Assembly: GCF_954871325.1 (NCBI RefSeq)
Contig: NC_088775.1
Coordinates: forward strand, 17,151,561-17,215,560
DNA: 64,000 nucleotides
Direction of reading: 5' to 3'
From: Gordionus sp. m RMFG-2023
Lineage: Eukaryota > Nematomorpha > Gordioida > Chordodea > Parachordodidae
Shown here: in pieces, positions 1-49,000 of the stretch
Position numbering within the stretch: position 1 is the first letter of the stretch
How the letters are laid out: each line of letters starts with the position of its first letter
Made by a program: the position numbers and the translations under genes
The notes under the pieces: generated by a model
The model's input: only the letters and a program-made list of their open reading frames with translations
The model's database searches: none
Told to the model about the DNA's origin: nothing

Positions 1-368
1 AATTATAATTTATTTAATATTCAAATGAATTGTGAGATGAATAACCTTTATATTTTATTACCTTAAGAATTAATTTTATCATTCTAATTTTATTGTAAAT
101 TTATATTTTTACTTTTATATTTTATTTAATAAATCCAAAGTAAATAATCAACTCCCCTGCTTATCTTAATATTTTTATAAAGGCAATTGTCTCTATTGAA
201 AAAATTAATTATATAAGGTTTTAATGAAAAAATAATCGTTATTTTCATCTATATGTAAAGAAAATATTTTAGCTGCCATATAAATATTTTATATGTCCAT
301 TTATTTTTCCAAATATTTTAGGAATAATTTAACTTATTACATATGGTAAAAGTTTTCTATCCAAACAT
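1..368. other. 5' flank of the GH31 gene
   Basis: AT-rich sequence upstream of the first glucosidase codon. I see no open frame, repeat unit or clear promoter element beyond general T/A richness. It presumably contains the promoter and 5' UTR, but neither can be delimited by eye. Confidence 0.4.
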
Positions 369-36134
<35,766 letters not shown>

Positions 36135-39100
36135 ATTAAAACTTTTATAAGGGACCCTGAGCGAATGCATTTTTTGCTTTTTCTGTTCCTTCCCTGCCAA
36201 AAAAAGAAGTTACGTTCTATATTTCTGAACGTTCCGGAACGCATTCCTGAAAAAATATCTACTTTTATTTCTATTTTATTAACATACTAATTTTATTCAT
36301 TGATCTTATCTAAGTATCCATAAAAGAACATTCTCTAAAGATTATCATTTATATGGATGCGATGGTGTTAAATAAAATTTGATCTTTGGAAAACACTCTT
36401 CAACACTAACTTAAAACAAGATTATCCATTGAAATTTACATTATAATATGATATCAATTTTATAACAAAAAAAGTTGAAATTATTTTAAATTTAATTTTT
36501 AAAATAATATTTTTTATTACGATAAATAATTTGTAAGTTTATAAATCAAAATGGAGTCAGAGAAGAAAGGAATATTTAGGAATTTGAGAAACACTCTATT
36601 ATAAATTAAGTTTTCGAAACGTTCCCGAAATGTTCCAGGAACGTTCCCGAAATCCTCCTTTTATGATTTTCTTTAAGTTTCGTTCCTGTAACGTTTCAGG
36701 AATATTTCGTTTCATGCCCCTGGTATTGCTGAAATTGTATTTTAAGTTATTTTTTTTCGTTGCATCATTTATGGTTTTTAGTTTTAACTTTTTTATTTAA
36801 TTTTTTTTAAGTTTAAAACAATTTGTTTTAAAAAATATTAAAAGGTACTATACATTGATAAAGTAACAATTGTCATGAAATATGCTTTTGTCATGCATTG
36901 GATTTACTAGCTATGAAAAGAGTTGTCTTAAAAAACAATGAAAATTTTATAATGTGAAGAAAGTACAAATTAATTGATTAAAGAATTGTTAATACATGTA
37001 AAATATATAATTAATATTATCTTTTTTTTCTTAATGACAAGAAAGCTATTAAGATATTATTTTATTTATATCAAATAAATAATAATAAACACCTATAAAT
37101 TTATCAAATTTGTCATGAAAATTTAGTATTATATAATATTTTTTATTTTGTTATATGAGATTTTAGATGTATTAGTAAAAATAAAATAAATAAAACATAA
37201 TTTAATTTGTTTTATATCCTTACTCATTTGTCAAGTCTTATTCTTTAAAAAAAATGATATTCTTGTCCCCCCGAGCCGGTCCGAGTGCAGTTTATCAATT
37301 TTTGACATTGATAATATTCTATAAGAGTGAAGTTGGGTCTTTTTTGGCCCTTTACGTGATAAAGCCTAATTTTTAAAATATATTTGTGCCATCAAAGAAA
37401 AAAAAGGTGCCATTTCATATTATACTCATCGGTTTTTAACTTCCTGTATTTGCCCTTAATATTTTTTTCATGATTTAATTTTTATATAATATAAAAGATA
37501 TATTATTAAGCAATATATTTATAAATATGCATTTAATAAAATTTTGTGCTTTGAGCGCCCATATCTCTGACCCTGAATGAGAAATCTAAAATTTTACATT
37601 TTTCTTCGTTGCTAAATACACAAAAATTTGAAAAGATCTGAAGTTTGCTATAATATTGTTGAATAATTTTTTAAAAAGCGTTGAATGCAAACACCGTCTG
37701 TCAGTCACGTGTATTTACAAAATCCGCGAATGAAAATATTTTTTCCAATGTTATAGAAGGTAATTATTGTATTCAGAAATATTTTCTTTAATTAATTGAA
37801 TTTTGAATGTGGAAGGTATTGAAATATTACAACTCAATATTTGTTTCATTGGCGAAACCAAATTTGGCAATAAATTTCCCACAACACTCCCCTCGTCCTC
37901 AAAATATACATATATCACGATAAATCCTGTTTTTTTTTTCTTAAAATAAGTACAAGTTGATAATTTTTTTAAAATAATTACTAATAAATATTTTTGAAAA
38001 AACGTTTTATAAAAAATGACAACCCAAAATTATTTATAACGAAAAAATGTACCCAAAAGTATTCTCCCATGAAAATCTGAGATATGCCTATGATTTATAT
38101 GATCAAAATTACTATGTCCAAGTCCATATGACGCCAAAATGGATACTGAAGACCATTTTTAACATTTTGTCCTACTGATGGACTTAAATGGAATTGTGTC
38201 AACCAAATAACGAGACACAACAATATTGCTGACTTACATAAGGTTAGAGAATGTGGTTGAAATAAAGAGGGAAGATTATTCCAATTAAGTTTATAGCAGC
38301 TTCATGAGATATCATCAAATAGACGTTTTATTAAGCTTACTTAAAAAATATCAATTTTTGTTATTTGATAAAATTTGGCCAGCCGGAAACATTAGCCTGT
38401 TCTCCAGTTTGGCCAATGCATTAAAACTTTGTCTGGGTCTCAAAATTTTGATGAAGCTACCATAGACGGGCGGGATCGATTTTTAAGTGGAATTAATTAA
38501 TTTTTTTAGATGAGCCCCAAACATCGTAGGATAAAAATTTTAAGAATGTCCAATTGACGATTGATAAGATGCGCCTTGCACTGGCCCTGGGTGCAAATGC
38601 ATAAGTAACACTTCTATTAGAATCATGGTCTTAAAGTATGACATAACAAAATGGAAAAGATTTCATGAAAAATAGATATTCAAACCATGACGTCCACATA
38701 AAGAGTTACCTGGCCTCAATATGCCCTTGTAACATTTTCCATAGAATCAGACACTTTGCAGTCCAGTGCAGATCTCGAATATGCCGTGGAAAAAAGTAAC
38801 AAAGATGGTTTAACTAATACCAATATGTCAAACCCCATCATGGAGTATGACACTGGGTTCACTCAAGTAACATTAATAATTAATTTATAGGAAAGCCAAA
38901 AATAACCCATGTGAAAAATCTTTGAATAATAAATTAAAATTATTTGGAAAAAATTTATTTTATTTTAACATTATATAAGAAAATGTGAAAAATTAAATGT
39001 GTCTTTCAAGTTAGTAATTTTGCTAAAAATCGAGCTTATAATTAAATCATTTTCATATCTTTCTTTCTAGGGAAAATATATTGAATATTCAAAAATTATA

Positions 39101-39896
39101 CTATATAAATATAATAGTGGTGGTATTATACTTATTTGTCTAAGAACTAGGTATATCAATGATTACCATACAGTCAAAGTCCCACGATATGTATTTTAAT
39201 AAATTACAGTACATGATGTTATCCATAAAATAGTGTAATTTTAATTAATATTGTCACAATGAGGTATTTGTCATTGTGCATCAAAACCTAAATATAAAAA
39301 GAAATATATATATAAAAAAGAAATTAATAATAATTAGGATGTTGAAAGTAAGGCTTTTGAGACCTAAAAATAAAAAAAGAAAACATATATATAAAAAGAA
39401 ATTAATAATAATTAGGAAACACGAAATCATGAAATCAATTTCATCCTTTATTCAAAATCATAACATTATCAAATTAACAAAATTATAAAGTAAAAATAAT
39501 AAAAAAGATTAATAAAAAATAAAATACAAAAAAGTTAATAATTATCAAAGATATTTCTGTATGGTAAAAATTGGCCTTTTTATACTTTTTTCAATCTTCT
39601 TTATCACTAATATTCATAACTATTCAAATATAATATTTTTATCACGCGTTATAATAATAAATCCAAAATAATTCTTTATGCAAATTAAATATAAAGTACA
39701 AATTTAACTAATTTACATATTACAACAAATATAATATCATTTTAAATATCTAAATAATTTTACCTTATCAATAAAATTAACATTAAATGACTCATTTTAT
39801 TTAACAGAAGATTTAGTAATGTTATAAATATACAAAATAAGTCAGACCAAAGATAAATAATGTAAAATAAAAAACTATGACATTGATTCGTTTAAT
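36135..39896. other. Gap between the convergent genes
   Basis: No gene recognised. 36150-36722 is MITE-like, with GAACGTTCCGGAACG and CGTTCCCGAAATG motifs on its two sides and a CAGGGGCATGAAACG-type right end when inverted. 38090-38870 is slightly less AT-rich; on the minus strand a phrase VSDSMENVTRAY weakly recalls Ty1/copia RNase H neighbours, but it is too decayed to call. The rest is AT-rich. Confidence 0.4.
39796..39801 (-). terminator. Possible polyadenylation signal of WBP11
   Basis: AATAAA on the minus strand about 96 nt past the stop codon. Such hexamers are common in sequence this AT-rich, so support is weak. Confidence 0.3.
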
Positions 39897-40036
39897 TTAT
39901 ATTAAATCTTCCATTTCCTTCATAAAAGCGCTGTAGGCATCATCTTTGCTTTGTAAATTCATCATGGCAGCCGTCATATTGCTATTATCACTCTTATAAT
40001 GGACGTTGACCATTTCTAAAAATTGGTTCCTTTCAT
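39897..40036 (-). CDS. WBP11: WBP11 exon 16: conserved C-terminus
   Basis: Encodes NERNQFLEMVNVHYK and ends SKDDAYSAFMKEMEDLI-stop, matching the human end TKDDVYEAFMKEMEGLL. Acceptor GAATAG. Confidence 0.92.
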
Positions 40037-43000
40037 CTATTCAAAAAATGAAAAACAAAATTTTTAAATTAAAATAATTTGCTAATATAATATGAAAAAA
40101 TTATTATAAAAAAATGGTATATGTCCAACCTCGAATTTTTAAATAGGAATTGTTAATAATTTTTTTATAATAGGCTTAAGCACTAATTATATAGTCTTAG
40201 AGCAGAAGCGGTAACCATGGCTTAATAATATCCTAGAATTCGCTATACGATCATTATAGATAATTTTGAACAACGATTAGGCTTTAAGAAGAGACTAGAG
40301 TTCATTATGTTTAAAAACGTTATGGTCGAAAGTTGACTCATTTAAGATTAATATTTAAATAAAAATAGCTGTATAATTCACTAACATTTTAAATAACAAA
40401 AGCTGGTAATCTTGTATAAATATCATTATGATTTCGTTTATATTGAAATCTCGATATTTAAAATAAAGCATAAAATTATATAAACTGGATTTCAAGCGAG
40501 ATGCGGATTTGGCGCCTAATGCATTTGCAGATTGATTTTTGTTCATATTTTGGGATTTGGTAGAAGTGTTTCTTTTAATCCGCAAGGATGTCGGCAAAAA
40601 TTTTAACGATTCTTCTGTTAAACTCCGGAGTTGGGGTTTGGCCTTGTATAGTTTTAAAGATAAATGTTTAAAAAATATATCGTGAATACTATAAGTATTA
40701 GTGTGTTAAAAAAAATAGGTTCACACCTTGGCTTAAACAATGTCTGGCTAATCCAAGGCAAAGTATAACCTCGGGTTCATCGTTATGTAGTAAGCCTTTA
40801 TTAATAAGATAAAAAATATGTATTGCAAAGATTGTATTGGCATGATATAAGGCTGTACAGCGTTTTCAAGAAATATCTTAACGGGCTGATCTTTTAAAAA
40901 ATCCGAGCCAATATTTTTTATTGTTTTTGGTTATTTTATATTTGTAAATATAACATCATTTATTTATTCATAATAAATTACTGAAAGAAACTAATATACA
41001 ATTTATTTGTTGTAATGTTTAAAAAAACAGTTTAAAATTTTACACTATTTTTTGTTATACTATCTGCAAAAAGAAAAGGATTTTAAAACATCTAACGTGT
41101 CACATTCAAGTGTTGCTAAACGGTTCTATTTAGTCAATTTTAAAAACGATTAACTCAAAATTTTAGCCAAGAGTACATGCTTATTGACTTTTCCCACATA
41201 TATCAGAAATGTTTGGACTTCTATTAGTGAAATACTGAGGCATAGGCAATAATATTTTGGTTAAAATTTTGATTTGGCCCTTTTTAAAAATCGACTAAAT
41301 GGAGGTGTTTAACAACACTGCATTCACACACTTATTTATGAAAGTTAGTTGGTTTATTTTAAAGTAGAAAATATTGATATATTTATGACATTGATATAAA
41401 GATAAAAAATCAATATAAATATCGGATTGATAACGGATCGATTTATCAATATCGGATCGAAAAATTTGTGGATCGGAATAGCCTTATATGATATTAGCTG
41501 ACCCAATATAATAACATTAGAAAAATGTCATGGTATAGAATACGAAAAATATGCTAATTATACCAGAGATCACCAATACTGCTTCAGCTGATATCGATAT
41601 CCATACAGAGATAAAAATTTTATTATTGTATGTAGTATTTATTGGGGGGGGGTGAAAATTATACTAGTATATTATCAAAAATTAATAGGAAAAAATTCTA
41701 TCTTTCTTGTTGGTTTAGAAATCTGCAAATAATATTTTAATGATGTAAGTTGAAATATTATTTACAAAGGTTAATTATCATTCTTATGGGCAACTGCTCC
41801 TATCGGTTAAAATTAAAGGTATAGGTAGCTATCGATATTGACCGATGCTGATAAATTTTTCTAATAAAAGGTCGCTATGTTAGAAATCTCGAATTAGCCA
41901 ATTTTTTATAAAACATTTAAATCATGATTTTAGCCAACAATACCTAAGCCTCCCAAAAGATGACAGAAAGGTTTGGTCCTTTTTTGGGCAAATTTTGATA
42001 TATAAGTAATATTTATCTGGCTAAAATATTGATATAGCCGATTTAAAAAACAACTAAGGTAGGAAGGAATAATTACCATATTAATATTTTTTAGCATCCG
42101 ATTATCATAAATAATTAACGATATCGTTAAGAACAGATTCTTAATAAAAAAAATTAGCGGTACATCCTAGTATGATTTATTGCCACCAATTTATCCTGAC
42201 TGTCTTACAACAAACTTTAGTGAGCGACAACATCTTGCACAAATTTATATATGGAATTTATGATTTTTTTTACCTCTATAACGATGGCTTCTGTATTCTT
42301 TGCGGAAACCCCATCTGCGGTACTTCTTTCCCCAATGCTTTTAACACCTTTTTCGTTATTAACGTTTCCGAAATTTGAACCTTTGTGGTCCATGGATATC
42401 TTGGGTAGTCCAACTATCTGGGCCGAACCTATGGAAGCGGTCAAGTTTGCAAGCCCTTTGGGCATAGGGGGTAATGGTGGAACGTCATCGTCTGGCAGAT
42501 AAACACCCGTACTAAGGGATGGCGGAGGGGGAGGAGCAGCTAAAGGCTCGTCTGAATTGTATGTTTAGGCGAAGAAATAATCGTATTATAGCACAAAAAT
42601 AAGATTTATAAAATTAATTGGCACCATAACAATTAAACCGTATTTAAATTGTGTAGGAATTTCATTTTCTGGGCAATTTAGTATATTTCGAAATATATAA
42701 CTTACAAGAATAAATATTTAAAAGGTGAATATGATTATGTTTATAAAAAAATGTGCAGTTTAATACAACTATTCATGAAGGTTGCTGTCGTTATTTTTGA
42801 TGATATTAAGCTGCAGGGCTAATGCCTTAACCCGTCGTGTGAAATAAGTTATTAAAGTTTTAAAAATAATAAAACCCCAAAACTCATGATACAATATGCA
42901 TTAAAAAATTATCGATAATTTACTAATGGGAGGTCTGTAAGGATTAGACATTTGCATCATCGAAGGAGGTATCATTCTGGTTTTTTAATTTTTTTGAAAT

Positions 43001-46000
43001 ATAAATATTTAGATTGATACATGAATAAAACTATGTTTCGAATTCCACTCAACGAGCTCCTTAACCCGTTACTGGTTAACGGTGCATTTTTAAAAATAAT
43101 AAAAAAGATTTTTATATAGCAGACATTGTACTTCAAAACTGGAAAAGAAAAATATGAAAAAAATATTTTTTTATGCCCCTAAGAAACCCTCAAACTTTGC
43201 GAATTTATGAGGTCTAAAATGCAAAATTTTCTAAGCGATCTCACGAGCATATTATAAAATTATTTCGATGAAAACTAGTGTGTATATATTCTTTATAGAT
43301 ATATCAATATTTATCAATCATTTTTGAATTTTTAAATAATTAATATTTTAGTAGGTAACCACATAAAGTTGACTGGTGCATATATGCACCGTTAACCATC
43401 TAGCAGTATATATTATTTAAAAAAATTCAAACAAATGAAATTTAACATAATGAATTATAATTTTTTATATTATACTTAAAACCACTACCGTCACTAAGGG
43501 TGGGAAGGGGAGGGGTGGGTGGCTCGAGCCCCTTAAGAATTTTTAAAAAAAATTTTATACCCAAAAAAGACCTTTTGAAAATAATTTAAAAAAATTTTTT
43601 TCCCCTGAGATTAAATCGAATAATATATTGTTCCTATTATAATTTTTTATCCCGATCAAATTATATGAAATTATTAGGTTCATAAATATTCAAAAGTTTA
43701 AAATTATTTTTAGCCTCTTCCTTTCTGAAGATTTTATTTTATTTATATAAAATATTATGTACCTGTTTTGTCAATTCAATCAAAATTATCAAAATAATAG
43801 ATGACTAATAAAAAAATCAAGATTCTACGAAAATAATTTGTCTAGATATTTAATTTTTAATAAATTTTTTTAATGAAACGTTTTCTAACAATTGAACAAG
43901 CGCTTGCTCAACTTTTTGAAGAGGAACCAATTGAAGAAAGAGATATGGTTATAATTCCGCCAAACCCCTCTGCAGTTAGTGATGAAGAAGATTTCGATGA
44001 AAATGACTTAACAAATGTCGGAGTTTTGCCTTCAGATACAGCTGGAGAATTGGAGATTCATAATTCAGTTGATGACGACCTTCCAGAACCATATTCTACA
44101 AGAAGCTATTCTCGAATTTCTCACAATTTAAAATGGAGAAAAACGGATGCAATATATTCTTCAAGCCCTTTCAATGGAGAAAAGGAAGATGTAATAAAAC
44201 TTGAAAATGATTTACATGGTAAAAGTCCATCAGATATATTTTGTTTAATTTTCGACGAAGACTTATATTCCCTAATTGTAGAACAAAGTAATATTTATGC
44301 TAAACAAATGAATAGACCTAACATATGCATAACCATCCAAGATATTCAGAGATTTATTGGAATTCTATTATTTACTGGATATCATTCTCTCCCACAAGAA
44401 AGAATGTACTGGTCTAATGACAGCGATATTTCTATTCCAATAATCCGGGATACAATGACCCAATTACAATTTCGAAATTTGAAATATAATATCCATTTGG
44501 CAGACAATACTAAAATAGATATACATGATAGATTTTATAAAGTTAGGCCTTACATTAATATATTGAATAATAAATTTCAGCAATTCGGAATTTTAAAACA
44601 TCATTTATCAATAGATGAACAGATGATACCATATCGAGGAAGACATTCTTGCAAAATGTTCATAAAAGGAAAACCAATTAGATTCGGATACAAGTCTTGG
44701 ATATTGGCCTCTTCCGACGGTTACGTATTCTCATTTGATATATATCAAGGAAAAAGCGAAAATAAATATGAATATGGATTAGGTGGAAATGTAATCATAA
44801 AATTATTAAAGGCATTGCAAAAACCAAATTATCATAAAATATATTTTGATAATTTCTTTACATCATTTAAACTCTTGTCATACTTAAAACAAATGGGATA
44901 TTTTGCAACTGGAACTGTGAGGGACAATAGAATAGAGCATTGCCCAGTTGAATCTATAAAGGTTGTAGCAAAAAAAGAAAGAGGATATTATGATTATAGG
45001 TTTAAAAAATTAAACGAAATATTTGTAGTTCGTTGGAATGATAATTCGGTGGTGACCGTTGCATCGACATGCCACACTATCTCTTTGCTTTCTAATGTTT
45101 CAAGGTATTCTAAGAAAATATCTTCTAAAATAAAAATTCCTCAGCCAAATATGGTAACTGCTTATAACAAACACATGGGTGGAGTTGATCTATGTGATAA
45201 TCTAATATCTACATATAGAATAAAAATAAGAGGAAAAAAATGGTGGTGGCCAATATTCACCAATTTTATTGATGTAGCTTTGGTAAATTCATGGAAAATC
45301 TGGAAATTCGTGAATCGAGATGACAAGAAGAGTTTGCTTGCATTTAGACGAGAAGTTACTAACTACCTCCTTCGAACGCCAGTAAAAATTGAAAAAAATT
45401 CAAGTACAGGTCACGCCAGCCAGTTTGCATTACAGTGTGAAAACCCTATTGATTCATCTGGACATTATTTATCCAAAATTATAGATGGAAAAAGACGAAG
45501 ATGCAGACATTGCCATACGCACTCAAGATATATGTGCCAAACATGTCAAATCGCACTCCATATTAAATGTTTCAAGGATTTTCATAATATATAAACATTT
45601 TCTCGTTTTTATTATAAATTACAAAAAAAGAATAAAGATATTTGTTGTTTTTTTGATCTTATAGTATTTTATATAATTTTTATCTTTTTTAACCTCTTAA
45701 TGGTTAACGGTGCATATATGCACCAGGCTAAATTTTCTATTTAGGATTATTTTTTTTGGCTGATTTTTTTAGAATATCATATTTGAGCATTAATCAATAT
45801 AATTTGAAAAAATTGAGCATTTTTATCCACTAGAAAAATCTTGACCATTAATGGGTTAAATAAATAATATCGTAATTAGAAGTGTTAGGATGGCTCATTT
45901 CTCTCTTTTTTCAAAAAAACTTATATAAATTTGTTTTATGCAATATATCGCTTTAGTCACATAGCGTTTTTCAATTCTGATTAGACAAGACAATATGCTT

Positions 46001-49000
46001 GAAAAATGATATTATGTGACTTAAAAAGTTTATCGCTTGATTCCTATGAGATTCTAACTCTATGTGTAGTCGAGGAAAGGGGTGGGGAGTTAAATTCCCG
46101 TATAAAAAAGCATCAAATATTTTTAATATTAAAAAAATTCGTAAATCATCTACCAAATTTCAAACATTTTCTTTCTTAAAATTTTTAGATTACTGGAACA
46201 TATGACCAGTTAATAGACTGAATTTAACCGATCAATTGGCCGACTTGCCAACCCTGATCTAAACATTATGAATTTATATATTTTATAAATAATTAAATTT
46301 CACATGATATATAAAAGTTTTTAAAAAAATTAATAAGTATTTTTTTTTAATAAATTAAAATAATTTTTATTCACTTAAAACCTATAATTTTAAACATGGC
46401 TAATATATTGTGTTAAAAAAATTATTCCCAAAGTTTTGAATGAACATGAACGCGTTCGATTTTTTTAGAAATATATGATATATATAAATCAGCCTATGAT
46501 ACATTAAATATTTTGTAATTTTAAAGGAATTTTATTTATATAATATAATTAGTTCTAATAAATTTAAGTGAAATTTTAAATGTTCAAAAAAAGTCATACT
46601 CTTCCAAAATAAATTTAAGAAATATTTTTTATGACCCTTAACCATTCCATCTCTATGTGCCGACTCATGATCAATTTTAGAGGAGATGGGATCGGGTCAA
46701 GGAAATCAAAAGTGGAGTTAGAACTCTGCATCGGGCTTAATTTTTCAAGCTCGACCCGAATTTATTTAAATATTGAAATTTATTATTTTTAAATAAAAAT
46801 TAAATAGAAGATAATATGTCATATAGCGTCTAGTTTCTACAAATAAAATTAAATATTTTTATTTTATAAAAAATATTGGCGCCTTTTTTTGATATAATAT
46901 GATTCAACATAAAATTGATAAATTTAGATATAAAATATTCCATGACCCGACCCGGCCAGAAATTTTTTTAAAAATATTAGGCCCGATCCAGCCCGAACCC
47001 GAATTTTTAAAGGACCGGTACTTTTGCAAATCTCTAGTTAGTACCCTAAGAAAATTTATATGAAATATTTATGTACATATTAGGTATGTATGGCGGGAAA
47101 TTCATTTGAGAATACATGTTGTATGCCATTGGATTATTTGTTATGTTATACATAGGATTTTCGTTTTTAGAGGGAGGTGTATTGTTTATCTAAATTTTTT
47201 GAATTTGTAAAAAAAAATATACAATAGTAAAACGATAAAATCAATTTAGAAAAATATTTCTTAAGGCGACGTCTAAACCTGATTTCTAGTAAAAAAAAAT
47301 ATACTACCCGTCCAAATAATAGGTGAGTCAATCACTTTTTCTCGGATAAACTAAAATAATTTCTAAGGTTAAATAAAATTAAGTCAAATAAGTAAATCGA
47401 ATGTATTTCCTGTAAAAGCCATAAGATCATTAGGTACATGTATAAAATCTAATTTCCGGCAATAATTTATGACTAATTTTTCATGAATAAATTTAGTATA
47501 ATTAGCCTTGCGCGCCGCCGATACTCTTTAACCAAGCTGACGCCACCGTCAAAGAAGTGTCGGTGCTCACGGCGCCACTGAATTTATTAAAATATTTTTT
47601 ATCTGTGAATTATAGTTATTTATAGAAGAAAAATAATATAAAAAGTATTTTTAAAGATATTTTTAACTTATTAAAAATTGCGATATTATTTATTTAAATA
47701 TTAGTTGCTAAACATGGAAAAGCTATTTTATCAATTTTGTCAGAGCTATAACTTTGGCAAAAATTAATATTTTTTAATCTAGTTTTTATTTTTAATATAT
47801 ATTGGGAATAAATAAGTTTTATTTACTTCTAACTCAATGAAAATGTCGAGTGGAGCACTCCAATTCTAGACCTACTATATGATTTGTTTAAAACAAGTGA
47901 TTTGCAAGAAAACATGAAATAGTTTGTCATAAAAGACATATTGAACTACATGTTGGCATAGTATTTTAATGATGCTAGAAATGGTAGGTGGCACTAAAAA
48001 AATATAAATATCTGTTAAGTAGGGAGAAATAGGATCTTAAATTATTTAAATCTGATTGGGAACTTTCAAATTCCTAAAACCTTCAAATTGAATTTTTATA
48101 CGCTCAAAATGAATGTATAATAAGCTTATTTATATTATTTCAGAAAGAAATGACAAAAAATGATAGTACTGCAATAGTAGCCCTTAAAAATAGGCGTTAT
48201 AAATTTAATCATAAAGTTCCGATAACGAATTTTTATATATTTATCTTTGTTTATTTTTTACACTTAGGTATTAAGAACTTTTGGAATGTCGTTTTCAATT
48301 GATAAATATTCAATAAATATTTTAAAAAAAATTCTACTAACACGCTGCATCTCGGTTACTCTACATGAACAATCTAACAGATCACAAAACTGCCGAGACG
48401 ATTTCAAAACAGGTTATCTTAAGATATCGACTACCAATCATTCATCATTAACTAAACCAGAAAAGGAATATTAATTTTTTAGCCTCAAACCATAGAGATA
48501 ATTGATGTGTTAGTTTTTTTTTTGAAAATAAGAGCATAGGATCTTCCCAAACTTTTTAGCTAGAATCCTGCTACAATCGGATTAAGGAATCTTTTATAGT
48601 CAGGTTCACTTTGAAATGTAATCGATAAAAAAACAGAAACGCTGCTATTGATAGGACTGTTGTCAGAGCACTGGTCGAAGTGTATTTCTAATTAAGGAGT
48701 AGCCCCTGCTCCAGTGTTTCTTTCGAAATCTACCTTATAATCAATATTTTCAATAATAAACTACCCAATTTAATGAGATAAAGTATGCATAAGAAGAAAT
48801 TTAACTCAGTAAAAAATTACTCATAAAAACTTAACGCGTAAATGTTTTTGAAAAATGAAAAACAACTTTGGGCGGTTGTATTTTAGCACATTAAGAGTAA
48901 TCAGGTTTAAACGTAATCAAATATAATAATATTCAAAATTTAAGAATACAATATATTAATACTAATATAAATATGTCGTATACATAATTTTAAATTTCCA

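Noticed and set aside
38090-38870. Ty1/copia pol fragment on the minus strand
   Set aside because: Only one weak phrase resembles the family, which is not enough to call an element.
39276-39488. Lys/Ile-rich 70-residue frame
   Set aside because: Low-complexity repeat of ATATATAAAAAGAAATTAAT; no gene-like composition.
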